A stretch of DNA of 40,239 bases from Xanthoparmelia taractica (taxonomy: Eukaryota > Ascomycota > Lecanoromycetes > Lecanorales > Parmeliaceae). The DNA is taken from assembly GCA_033085395.1 (NCBI GenBank), contig JANQBS010000320.1, positions 1-40,239 on the forward strand, given 5' to 3'. The translations under genes and the position numbers were made by a program. The stretch's first letter is position 1. Each line of letters opens with the position of its first letter. The notes beneath the pieces are model-generated. The model saw only the letters and a program-made list of their open reading frames with translations. It was not told the origin of the DNA and made no database searches. Shown here one piece after another: positions 12,225 through 22,870 of this stretch.

Positions 12225-15200
12225 TCAAGGGACTTTCTCAATCTCCAGTCCAATCTCACTGCACTTTTCCACAAATGCCGCAGCAATTTGGAGGTTCTCT
12301 GCACCTCTTAGAGCCTTCGTTACAGTAGCTTCTCTTCTCTCGTGGACCAGCCGCCGGAAAGAGCTGACCAAAAAGCCTGATACCAATTCGACGGACCAAG
12401 ATCCTGGAATGAGCTCTAGAACGTCTCGCACATCGTACCATGATCCAAAGCGATCTAACAGCTCACTCGTTCGTTCCAACCTATCGCTGGCGTCTTCGAT
12501 GCGTAGAAACTCCGTAAGGAGATACCCGAAGAGGATGGCTTGCTCCTCTTGAGATGGCGCAGCAATCGCGGCGGATCCTGATGTTGGGTGGAATATACTT
12601 GCCCCACCTAGTAGGCAATAATTGACAGCAGTATGATAGTCCCCAAGCCCGTGGGTGAGTAGCCGTAGAGCTTGCTTATGCCGACCCTGACGGCCGTCGA
12701 GAATGATAGATTCAGGCACGAGATCTTGTTCAAATGGCTCAATACGCGACAGTATACTGCCTACATCGTAAGAGAAGTCTGGTCCATGAGTCCCACCGAT
12801 GAGCTCAAGCAAACGCAAACGATCATGCCACCATGGCATAGGGACTGCATTTTCAGTGATGAATTGTCGGTAGGTCGACTTTGGAGGGCGAAGTGCTTTA
12901 TAAGACTCGTATGATTGCGAAAGGATATTCCGAGCTTCATCGGAGGATCCCAAAACATGGAGCACGTTGTCAAGGTAGAATGAGATGAGATCGTTTGCGT
13001 ATTTCACGCTCTTTTTACCAAAGACTAGATGCTCTAGGTAGACCTTGACAGCGTTAGGAGCCTTCCTTCGCAGTAACATAACGACTTGCTGAGGTTCCCA
13101 TTTGACTCTGCTGCTGTCGTTGGTGAACACCTGGACTCCAAGGGCAGGATTGCGTCTAGCGAGCCAAGTGCCATACTCGTCAACCAGTCCTGTATCTTTG
13201 ATATTTACCAGATATCTACGAACTTCATTTTCACCATTGGCGAGACCCCCACCTTCGTCGCGTTCGCCTTCAATAATCCTTCTCCAAGTTTCCAATACCT
13301 TTCTGGCCATTCTCCGACTCTGGTAAAGTCTGCTCAGGACGAATAGACGCTTGTACTGTTCCAATAGGGTGATTGCACGGTCAAAGCAATCTACACCTGA
13401 ATCAACAAGTGCATAGAGCTCGATTCTCGTCGGTGAAGGCCTGGATATCCGCGAAGGATCTTTTCCATCTTGTTCGAGCAGCACACGAAGGAGAGCTGCA
13501 TCGACTGTCAGAAAAACTTCAATTTCGTCAGCAATGCTTCCGAAACCCTTGCGTTGTCGCCATGTAACGAGGTAACGTTTAATGAGATCTAGTACTTCTG
13601 GTGTCGCCATCTCCTCGAAGGTTTTACGCATCGCCGATTTGAAGTGTGCAACAACCGATACCAATCCGGCGTGTATCCAGATACCCTTTGGCCCTTCAAC
13701 GACTTCTTCACAGAGAACGGGTATTAGATTCAAAACGACACGGGGATCGACATTTCCTTCCACAAGCGCTCCTTCGGTGATTCTTGAGTCGGCTGCTTGT
13801 ATGTTAGATAACGAAAATGGACGAGCGATTAAATCGGCGAATAGTATTAAGCTGGCTTTCTGGCATATATACTCCAAACTGAGAAATTCCGTCTCTGATG
13901 TAGCTTCTTGTCCACGAATACTGTTAATCACTTGAATGATTCGGCTACGCTCAATTTCATGGTAGGAGTTTTCCTGTGAGCCAGACTCCATTACTTCGTC
14001 AATAGTGGCATTGAGCTTGGTCGCAAGAGGGTTTCTGACAATCAACCAGACGGATGAACCCGACCACAAGGTAATACGGCCTACTTGGCCCCCAAGGCGG
14101 CGACCAAATTCAGCTTCCTCCTTGTCTCTACTCATTTCCAAGTCTCCTGTGGGACTTCTAGAGGCCGACTCCTGCGGACGCTTCGAAGCTGAAGCCACTG
14201 TTCGAAGCGACAGCCGCTTGCCACGCAACAACTCGCCGATCTCTGGGAATGGAACGGTGACAGGAGTGTTGATTGTCCGAAGTCCAAAGCTTTCGGGGGG
14301 AAGCCAGTCGCCCATATCCCGGCCAGTCAACCTCGGTGCACTGTCAGGAATCTCAATCAACTCTTTGTTCCCGCCATCTTCGAGATCCCATCTCTGAATC
14401 TCAATAATGCAGCGATTATTATCGTCGCCATTGTGTGTCATGAGAGCAAGCACGAAACCTTCGCGATCCTCGTCTGCCGCTGCAGTTTCAGTTTCGATTC
14501 CGTTTCCATCTAGGACTAAAGCTCGAGGATATCGACTGAATTGCAGGGTTCCTCTCACGACATCTCCGTCAAGGTTTACAAAGATTCCAACACCTGGTTC
14601 ATTTTCGTTTGTGCCGGTAGTTAGCAAGAATTCAGTAGGCGTTGGTGAGCATATGTGAGGCAGTAATACTGCAGAAGACTGCAGTCGAGCCGGAGGGGGT
14701 CTTCTGAGCGAATCTGAGCGTTCTGGTCGTTCGGGAGGTATTGGAAGAGGCTTTTTGGGTGTTGACATCGTTGGAGGGGGGTTTTCTGGCTTTGAGGCGG
14801 ATCTAGTACGAGTTGAAGAAGGCGATGGTGAGGCATCCCGCGTAATTAGCTCTGGAGTTCCAGATAGTGATGTTTCTTGGATTATAGATTGAGGACTAGC
14901 TTGACGTCGTCCTAGGCCTCCAACGAAGGCACCAAGGCTTGTATTCCTCCCGTGACCTTTTCCATCCGACACGCCTTCGCTCGAAATAGGACGTGATGAA
15001 TTAGAAACTTGCGCAGTCGTAGGATCTGGTGTGAGTGATATGCTTTCGACTCTCCCACCTGCCGCATTCTCGTCTAGTGATGAGATAGGAAACAACGAGA
15101 TCTTTTGCTGATTTTCGACATCAAGCAAGGCATACGAATGAGTGTCTGCAACACAAGCAAAGCTGCCTCGGCGAGTAGATATGAGACAGCCTGGGAATTC

Positions 15201-15776
15201 GATGTCTCGGACCCTGCGAGCTTCATCACGTATCCGCATAAGCCTGACTTTATTCTTGACACATATCATCACAACTACGCCGTCATCTTCTCTGTCTAAC
15301 TTGTTACTGAGATCGACACCTCCCACCCAAGTGCAATTGGGTACTGTGTTATTGCTGAAGGCAGGACTCAATTCTGGTAAACTGTAGAAACTCAAAGTTC
15401 CATTACAGAGAACACATGCCTTTTGCACTTTTGGTAAGACTAGAATCTGCTGCACACCAGGCAGAGTCTGACTGTGACCAGAGATTTGGGCACTGTACGC
15501 TGGCTGTAGTCTCGAAGCAAAGATATACTGCGGACCTGGAGACTCCTCTGCAGGATCCTGGGGAAAGGAGACGAAATGTAGTATTTCTGCCTGAGAAGTG
15601 CCAATGTAGAGATTTTCATCGCAAAGCTCCACACAAGTAATACGAGCCTCTGCTGTTTGTTCCTCGGTCGAAAGCGGAATGTCCTGCACAAGGGGCCTGA
15701 GGACGTAGGAGCCCGTAGAAGCTCGTCCTTCCTTGGTAGGGCGAAGGGAGATCTTACTCTGCTGGTCCTCGGACAT
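12225..15776 (-). CDS. CNH/Vps39-domain vacuolar sorting protein, probable CORVET subunit Vps3
   Basis: A single exon encodes 1183 aa. The N-terminal part is a citron-homology (CNH) beta-propeller: ITCVELCDENLYIGTSQAEI at about 45-65, and blades resume at about 365-545 (CSPTPTEFLLTTGTNENEPGVGIFVNL...). A low-complexity Ser/Pro insert (about 255-365) interrupts it. The C-terminal half is alpha-solenoid with the Vps39/TGFBRAP1-type signature: LYQSRRMARKVLETW..., then YKALRPPKSTYRQFI...PMPWWHDRLRLLELIGG at about 960-990, then DLVPESIILDGRQGRHKQALRLL and a DYHTAVNYCLLGG block. Family members are Vps39 (HOPS) and Vps3 (CORVET), which tether endosomes or vacuoles through Rab GTPases. The PWWHDRLRLLELIGG region and the internal insert suggest Vps3/TGFBRAP1 rather than Vps39, but this is a judgement. 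It is divergent from the Golgi CASP gene. No intron is seen. Confidence 0.83.
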   Translation of the reverse strand: MSEDQQSKISLRPTKEGRASTGSYVLRPLVQDIPLSTEEQTAEARITCVELCDENLYIGTSQAEILHFVSFPQDPAEESPGPQYIFASRLQPAYSAQISGHSQTLPGVQQILVLPKVQKACVLCNGTLSFYSLPELSPAFSNNTVPNCTWVGGVDLSNKLDREDDGVVVMICVKNKVRLMRIRDEARRVRDIEFPGCLISTRRGSFACVADTHSYALLDVENQQKISLFPISSLDENAAGGRVESISLTPDPTTAQVSNSSRPISSEGVSDGKGHGRNTSLGAFVGGLGRRQASPQSIIQETSLSGTPELITRDASPSPSSTRTRSASKPENPPPTMSTPKKPLPIPPERPERSDSLRRPPPARLQSSAVLLPHICSPTPTEFLLTTGTNENEPGVGIFVNLDGDVVRGTLQFSRYPRALVLDGNGIETETAAADEDREGFVLALMTHNGDDNNRCIIEIQRWDLEDGGNKELIEIPDSAPRLTGRDMGDWLPPESFGLRTINTPVTVPFPEIGELLRGKRLSLRTVASASKRPQESASRSPTGDLEMSRDKEEAEFGRRLGGQVGRITLWSGSSVWLIVRNPLATKLNATIDEVMESGSQENSYHEIERSRIIQVINSIRGQEATSETEFLSLEYICQKASLILFADLIARPFSLSNIQAADSRITEGALVEGNVDPRVVLNLIPVLCEEVVEGPKGIWIHAGLVSVVAHFKSAMRKTFEEMATPEVLDLIKRYLVTWRQRKGFGSIADEIEVFLTVDAALLRVLLEQDGKDPSRISRPSPTRIELYALVDSGVDCFDRAITLLEQYKRLFVLSRLYQSRRMARKVLETWRRIIEGERDEGGGLANGENEVRRYLVNIKDTGLVDEYGTWLARRNPALGVQVFTNDSSRVKWEPQQVVMLLRRKAPNAVKVYLEHLVFGKKSVKYANDLISFYLDNVLHVLGSSDEARNILSQSYESYKALRPPKSTYRQFITENAVPMPWWHDRLRLLELIGGTHGPDFSYDVGSILSRIEPFEQDLVPESIILDGRQGRHKQALRLLTHGLGDYHTAVNYCLLGGASIFHPTSGSAAIAAPSQEEQAILFGYLLTEFLRIEDASDRLERTSELLDRFGSWYDVRDVLELIPGSWSVELVSGFLVSSFRRLVHERREATVTKALRGAENLQIAAAFVEKCSEIGLEIEKVP

Positions 15777-16065
15777 ATCTTCTTATGAAGATCTCAAGGC
15801 CTCATGAGCCCTGTGACAGCGATTCAACCCATTGCAAAGAATGATTTGTTGAAGGGGGGGGGCCTAGTCAGAGATCTGGAGACCAGCCTTGGCGTTCAAC
15901 TTGTCTTATTCCCGCGCCATGAACCTTCAGACTGTCCTTCATTCTAAGCACTACCCTGAGCACTCCTCAGCCAATCCAAGGCATTGAGGATTCGGTAAGG
16001 TGTTAAATGGACTATGAAACAGACGCCTCGGCCGGGTCAATACGATAACAGATATCAAATGCAAC
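15777..16065. promoter_or_regulatory. Bidirectional promoter, Vps3-like / CASP
   Basis: 289 bp separate two divergent start codons. A CCAAT box is visible at 15971-15975 (CAGCCAATCCAAGG), and there is a GGGGGGGG run near 15855. Co-regulation of the two trafficking genes is possible but is inference only. Confidence 0.6.
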
Positions 16066-18551
16066 ATGGATGTCATAGCGGGAGGGGACGACACTGCTTC
16101 CCCCCACGATAGTGGTCGAGATGATCCTGGGGATAGCTCCAACGATACGAAGAACGCTTCAGCCATCTTGTTGAGCAATGGCGATTCCTCGTCTTCCCAG
16201 GGAGACAACAAGTTCCAGAGTGCTATTTCAGCTTGGAGAAGTGAGGATCGCAAAAGCTCCCACAGGACACGGCCGAGCTAAAGCTTCGTGTAGATATTGA
16301 TCTGACCAAGCTCGTCCCAGAGCTCGATTCTACAGCAACTGACATTGTTACACATCAGCGAGATGCTTTATTGTCACGTAAGGATTTAGCACAGAAGACG
16401 AAAGATTTCAGAAAGTTGGACGACGCTGCCAAGCTGGGAGAGTTCAAGAGCCTCCTGAAAGGTACTAAAACCATATAGAGGTCCACCATCATTGCCTGCT
16501 AAATGTGGACAGCATACCAAACGTTCATCGACCTTCTCACGAGTCATGGAAAGACTACTTCTTCAGCCTTCCTCCAGCTCTACTCTTCTATTTCCGAAGC
16601 CCCAGATCCATACCCGTTGCTTGAAGCATCTGTAGATGCGCTTTTGTTATCTGAGGAGACGCTTCCTAAGCTTGCGTCTGAGAATGAACATCATCAGAGA
16701 AGTATCAGCAATCTTACCCAGCAGTTAGACAACTCGGACCGCCAATTAGAGGAAGAACGCGCTGTTAGGAAGATGCTTGAAGAATCACGAGATTCTAAAA
16801 TCAAGGAGGTGGAAACATCTTGGAAGGCTGTATTAGAAGAGAAGAAAGATAACTGGGAAGCCAAGGAACGCAGTCTGGAGGATAAAATCGAGAGTCAAGA
16901 ACGTCTGCTGAACGAATTGAAAGCTAGCTATGAAGTTTCACAGCGTCTGGGCCAAAGTGAAGACAACGAGAATGAAGGCCGTCATAACTCTGCCAGCGCT
17001 GCCGAACTGGAGATTTTGAGCTCAGACCTCGACAGGACTAGCCAACGCTTGGCAGAGGTCGAGGCAAGGAACGAACAGTTGAGGTTGGAGCTCGCAGAAG
17101 CCTCCTCGAGTACACAGCGAAAGTCTACTGCAGACGACGACCCCAACAATGCACGTTTGAGGTCCGAAAACTCCGCGTTGCTGAGGAGATTGGATACTAT
17201 CAGACTTGAGAAAGATTCTGAGACCAGAAAACGTGAGAGTCGCATTCGTGTACTAGAGAAGAATGCCCAGATGCTTGAGCGCGACAGAGAAAGGCTGCGT
17301 GAGCGTATCCAGGCATGGCGCGACTACGATGAAATCAAACAGGAGCTGGAGATTTTCAAGGTAGCTCTATTCTAAAAATCGCCTGTTTTGCTTGCTGACC
17401 TGCAGTAGTCTATCGAATTCTCTACTCTCGATGAGGACGACGCAAGTCCGGCTGCTGATGGAGAAAGCAATAGCGATCTGCTCCCTGTCAACGGGTCGGT
17501 CACAGGAGACAAAAAGGACTCGCTTGAACAGTTACTGCTTGCGAGAAATAAGAAGCTAAGCAACGAGCTGGCAGTGCTGAGAGTTTCGCATCAAGAACTG
17601 CAACAGCAACTGGAATCAGTCCAGGAGACTTTGTCCAACACGCATTCAGAGCTCGAACGTGCACAGAATCTCAACGCGACCCTGGAAACGGATCTGGTCA
17701 GAGTACAACAAGAGGTATCGAATACCCTTCCGTCATCAGCTATGTCTGTTGCTGGGACCTATACGTCTCGCTATCCTTCTTCATCCTATAATGGCAACTC
17801 TTTCCCCAGTCGCAAAGGTAGGGTATCTCCAACATCTTCCATCATATCTGGTTTCGATCCACAAAGCGCCTATCGCAACACCTTAGATACCATCCGAGCA
17901 GGCGAGCCCGTGGGCGGAGGCTCTGGGATCTTGCCTATGATTCAAGCTCAGCGTGACCGTTTCAAGCAAAAGAACACCCAGTTGGAGGAAGAACTTTCCA
18001 AACAGTACAGCACTGTTACCTCGCTTCGGCAGGAAATTGCATCTCTGCAAAAAGACAATCTCAACCTCTACGAGAGATCTCGCTACGTATCCACCTACAG
18101 TCGAGGTGCGCCAGCCTCGTCAGCTTCGGCGTACGCGCAGCCTCCGCAATCAACAGCAATATCGGCCTCAGCAGAGACGCCTTCAGGTCTCTCTTTAGAC
18201 CGCTATAGGTCCACGTACGAAGCTAACCTTTCTCCTTTCGCCGCTTTCCGGGGGCGCGAGTCTACAAGAGCCTACAAACGAATGAGCCTTCCCGAACGTG
18301 TGGTCTTTTCCATAACTCGCATGGTCCTTGCCAACAGGACGAGTCGGAATCTGTTTGCGTTTTACTGTTTCTCGTTACATATTCTAATATTCGTGATGCT
18401 TTACTGGATGCACTCTTTCGACGTTTCGAAACATGCAAGCAACCTAAGCGAAACGGTCAACGTGATCGCGTCTGCCGGCGGCAATCCTGGAGCAGACGCG
18501 CAACACGGCGATTGGCTTCAAGAGGGATTTGAAGCTGGCGCAGGAACGTGA
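16066..18551 (+). CDS. Golgi membrane golgin CASP / Coy1 homologue
   Basis: Four exons, join(16066..16240, 16294..16461, 16513..17360, 17409..18551), encode 777 aa. Joins restore the CASP consensus: AISAWRNIDLTKLVPELD, then RKDLAQKTKDFRKLDD...FKSLLKAYQTFIDLLTSHGK. The last acceptor is TAG at 17408; the nearer CAG would put a stop codon in frame. The protein is mainly long coiled coil (about 130-390 and 435-480). The CASP C-terminal block follows: GGGSGILPMIQAQRDRF, LRQEIASLQKDNLNLYE, then RYRSTYEANLSPFAAF. A single transmembrane helix lies near residues 711-734 (NLFAFYCFSLHILIFVMLYW), giving a tail-anchor-like topology. CASP proteins are Golgi rim golgins acting in intra-Golgi retrograde traffic (yeast Coy1). 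Introns are 48-53 nt. Confidence 0.94.
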
Positions 18552-21500
18552 AGGTGAGGAAAAAGCAAGAAAGAAAGATATGAGAAGAGTCGTGACGCAG
18601 TAGTTGTTACACAGTGGTATAGCCCGACGGCCCAGGTGTTTCAGAACAATCCTTGAGCTTACACGGTTATATACCGGCATTGGAGCTCAGCAAATACTTA
18701 GTCTTGAGCAAGCTCTCGTTCCCTCAGTTGTGTTGTGCAACCCTGGCGCTTACAGTAGTAGCCTTGCTTGGCCACACGCAGATCTAGCACCTAATAGCAA
18801 CGAGCGACCGGTTTGGTTAGGAGTCCTAGAAATACCAACAGCCCTGTCCACCTTCTCAAGCCTCGACTTTATACCTTAATCTTGCATCGCTCAGGGTCTG
18901 GAGCATTGAGTGCTTGAAGGTCCCACTTTTTGTCCTAGGGTTGACCCTCTTCTGTTCTGTGTATGTACAAACTACCTCGACGCACTCAGCTATAAGTTCC
19001 ACATAATCAGCCTTTTCCCTCTTGGACAGGTCCACTACGATCCATGTGAACCCTAGCGCAGCATGAAGTAGCGATATCGCCTACTGCCATAGACTACTAG
19101 TTTAGTGAGAGAAAGTTCTTTGCTCGTGGCAGAAATTTATGATCCTCTGCAGTACGGCGCGAAACCTACCTTTTGCGACATTTGCGCAGCTTCTCTGGCA
19201 CCTATCTATTCTGCATTCAACTCTACTGGTTTCGAGGTCTGCGGGTGAGTCTTCACTTCAGTACTTCTTATTATGCCTAAACGGGTCACTCATCGATCTT
19301 CTGTGCCAGGCTTTTCTCTGCGAGTACGACAGCCCAGCAACCCAGTGCCAGCCTCAGCTACAATGGCTTTCTTTAAGAATCCTCAAACAGAGAGACCTTT
19401 CTGTGGCAGCGCTCTCCTCAAACCTGAGCTTTCGGGAGAACGAGGAATGCCCTCCCAGTGTGTCCTCTTTCCTGACTACCGCCACATTCTCGACGATCTA
19501 TTCGTGAAGCATTGTCGGTGGGAACTATGACGGCGGTCAATTTTCCTGTTCACGTCCTAGCTACGCCGTTATCCCTGAGGCTCCAAACACTATCTGAATT
19601 ACTGTGGACCCCTTTGCTGAACTTTGCTGCCGACCTTGCGCAGTTATATATCCACAAGCGAACCCTTTAAACTGGTTCGTGGCAAGGCAGCGATACTTAA
19701 TGTGATAGCATCCGGTCAAGTTCTAAAGTATACACAAGTGCCGCTACTGGGGACGAAAAAACCCCATAGCCAGTATTGGATCCCACGTTTTTCCGAGACG
19801 CATTAGAATTCGATCCGGAAAAAGGAGGTGAGGATGCGTTGGACAACGTTGGTAGATTACAAACCACTTATACACGTCCACCCCACGAGAGCACAGGTAC
19901 AGTGGCGAAGAATGAGTCCGTGTTGTCGGTTTATCCATTCCCAATTCCCAGGAGCACTCGTTGACATCTTCTACTGTTTCACCATCGGTCTATAAGATTG
20001 CGGTCTTTTCTGGAATGCATACACTTCTTGGACCTGGGATATCGTTTAGTACTTACCTATGGAAATTGAGGACCTCAGCCGTGCAAGTCAACTAGATTAC
20101 CCGTACGAGCTCGAGGGCGAGGCGAACCAAGATGCATTGTCAGTGCTACTGCCGGCTGACCTTACAAACCTCGATCCTGCATGGAAAAGCTGTGTTCTGG
20201 GCGTGTTAGAAATGTTGGAGAGAACCTGGGAGAGAACCTTCCTCGACCGCTGCGGCCAGCAAGCAAGATATTGCCCAAGGCAACGAGCCATGACCCTGCA
20301 CCGATAAAGATCCAGAGCGATCGTGTTTCCTCCTTTAGTACCAAAATCGCCAGGCCCAGACTTGGCACAAACCAGCCAGCCAACGAGAACTGAATCTTGC
20401 TCGACTTCCGAAGACGCCACACTAGTCACGATTGAGAATGTTCAGGAGCCATCCAGCGTCTGTTCGCCTGTCCCTCGTCCAGAACAGTCGATGCCAGCCG
20501 AATCGCCACCAAGCAAGCTGGCAGCGGCTCAGATCCAACCTGGAGACAACGCTCCAGAACTACATCCCTGCTCAGTTCCTTTGGAGCATACTTCAGCGCT
20601 ACATCATATGCAGGAGTGGTAGGTCCTATCTTGGCATGGGTGTCCGAGATGCAGTCTGAAGCTTCTGTCGGAGGTCTTCCTCCAGTAGCTCCGAGCAACC
20701 CATGGCTTGCGCTTCTAGAACACCGCTCAGCAAAGCGATCACATAGTTCTCCACTGTGGCACAACCTCTTAATTGTGCAATGCGCTCTACAGACCCGCTA
20801 ATATCTGACCCAGCAGCGGAAGTATCCTTGCCAGGCCACCCGCAACCTCAACCGCGAATACTCCATGGCCAAGATCATCTTTCACCAAAGCTCCGGCAAC
20901 TTCCGCTTCTACTTCCACCCCCAACCCAAGTGCCATCTGATCGCAAAGCCGCAGGAAAACGGGCGCTCGCCACCAGAGCCTCGTGGTCAATGCAGTGTCG
21001 AGCTTGCAACAACTACTACACGATGCACGTCCGCTTTCTCTACGCTGAGCCAATCAATTAGTCTCATGTAAATGGGCCGCTACAAGAAATTCTGGACATG
21101 GTCAGTCCCCTGTCGGTGGAATATTTGACAGGAAAGAATGATACGAGTGGCTCGTCCGGACCCGCTTCGATGCTGCAAAGCATCAAAAACAAGCGGCCAG
21201 AGAGTCCTTTGATAATCGTCACCAACGATAGATGCAACAGCACTGGCATTACTCCTGCAACAGGAACGACGAGCCTATCGGGTAAAGTGCGTCCACGCTC
21301 ACGGCGATGGGCTGCAGGATACATGTAGCAGAGTTTGAGGGTTTGTTGATTGCTTTCCTTGGGTTCATGGTCTGTTTTACCCTGAGCTAAAGGTACATGG
21401 AGTGTGGGGACTGTTTGCTGCGTCTTCACATATTCTCGAGCTCACCCGTCTCATGTCTGTACGCGCTTGTGGGTTAATGATGCACTGTTTGGTTCAGTCA

Positions 21501-21736
21501 GTACCATCGGAACATTGGAACATTGATAATTTGATTTGAACCAAGAGATGACTGTGTCCATTTGTCAGATATTTTGGATCTGTATAGCCTCCATGCACGT
21601 GTGCAACGCCAGAACGCCATGATATCTTGGCGAACGCCATTTTAGACCCTCCCTACTATGAGAAGAAGGGTATTCACAGCCAGAAAACGAGATTGATGAG
21701 GAGAAAGGATCGAAAATCATTCATCGCGTGTATAAG
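18552..21736. other. Gene-poor 3.2 kb, possible decayed or unrecognised gene
   Basis: No recognised family. Several short plus-strand open pieces look mildly coding but cannot be joined into one model: 19363-19527 (MAFFKNPQTERPFCGSALL...), 19776-19964 (ALEFDPEKGGEDALDNVGRL...), 20059-20307 (MEIEDLSRASQLDYPYELEG...), about 20390-20620, and 21062-21328 (LQEILDMVSPLSVEYLTG...). Minus-strand frames overlap the same DNA (20426-20764, 20787-21053) and are Ala/Leu-rich. This may be a species-specific multi-exon gene, a pseudogene or non-coding DNA. I see no tRNA and no repeat array here. Confidence 0.4.
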
Positions 21737-22600
21737 TTAAGCAAAAAACCAATATTCCGCTGCATACTGTCTCGAGAATGCCGCAGGCATCCCAGCGCAT
21801 GTCGCTGGCGCCGCACCGCCAGCAGTGTTCACCCTATAGATTTCCTTCACGCTGGGCACTAGGTCCTTTGGCTCGATCGTCAGTGGAGGGACTGGGCTCT
21901 CCACTTGCAGCTTCAGCCAGGGAACAGCTTTGCTTCCATCTGATCCATTGACGGCACTGGCCGGCGCTGTAATGTTGTAGGTTTTCTTCGAGAAAAAGAT
22001 GCCATAATTAGTTGTGTCCCAAACGAGATTAAACGTCGCCGTAGTGCTGTCGGTGAAGTAGTGGTGGCCAGAAAGGACTGAGCCGGATCCGAGTGGATGT
22101 ATGGGCTTGCTGTTGGATGTATTAGGATTGGAGTTGTCCACGGCGACGGCAGGGGCTTTGTTGAGGACGTAAGCCTGATCCCCGAGAGGTATGCGGACGC
22201 TAGCCATGCAGGTAGTGTTGTAAAGATTGGCGACCGCGCCAATGGGAACAGGGGCGGCCGAAGAGGGCGCATCAGGAGGGCAAGTATAATTCTATGCGTG
22301 TTAGCCAAGAGAAAACGGAGGGGGAGAACATCTCGGACCAAGGCTTACTTGTACCCCACGTCCAAGTGCAACATGATAGACAGTAAGGCCTGGAGAAGGC
22401 GGTGGCAGCGAGGATGAAGGCATGGCCGAGTTGGCTGGAGTCAGGCATGTGAAAGTGGATGTGGCGGCGAGGACTTGTTTGATGCCTGCAACATAATCCC
22501 GATACGGGTGTCTCCATGGCTCATGATGCCACGGCCCTATTGCTGCTGATGATGCTAGGGAGAGTAGGGAGGAGAGGAAGAGCAACAGGAAGTGGTACAT
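21737..22600 (-). CDS. Secreted DUF3455-family protein
   Basis: Two exons, complement(21737..22291, 22349..22600), encode 268 aa. The 57-nt intron (GTAAGC...CGCATAG) joins VALGRGVQ to NYTCPPDAP, giving the DUF3455 hallmark GxGVQxYTC. An N-terminal signal peptide is clear (MYHFLLLFLSSLLSLASSAA). Later family blocks are present: a G-H-x-F/Y segment (LSGHHYFTD), VPWLKLQVESP, and the C-terminal IYRVNTAGGAAPATCAG followed by YAAEYWFFA. DUF3455 proteins are common small secreted fungal proteins of unknown biochemical role. Cysteines at the NYTC, TTC and ATC positions could form disulphides. The gene has a long AGT microsatellite about 200 bp upstream. Confidence 0.9.
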
Positions 22601-22792
22601 TTTGGCATGAGAAGAGGAGAGGGGAGTGGAAGTGCGGGTGCTGTCAGGTTGGGGGATAGGCGGAATGATATCGACTGTCCGTGAGGTGAAAGTGATAGAT
22701 GTTGAGGGAAGATTGACCTGGATGGAGATATATGGATGATAGACGACATGGAGGCCATGATAGAAATTGTTTAAGTAAGTACCTTAGGTAGT

Positions 22793-22870
<78 letters not shown>

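Noticed and set aside
20426..21053. Minus-strand Ala/Leu-rich frames as a gene
   Set aside because: They overlap plus-strand fragments of equal quality, lack any motif and cannot be joined through good splice sites.
22796..22870. CRISPR-like or tandem array
   Set aside because: It is a simple trinucleotide microsatellite without spacers, in a eukaryotic genome.
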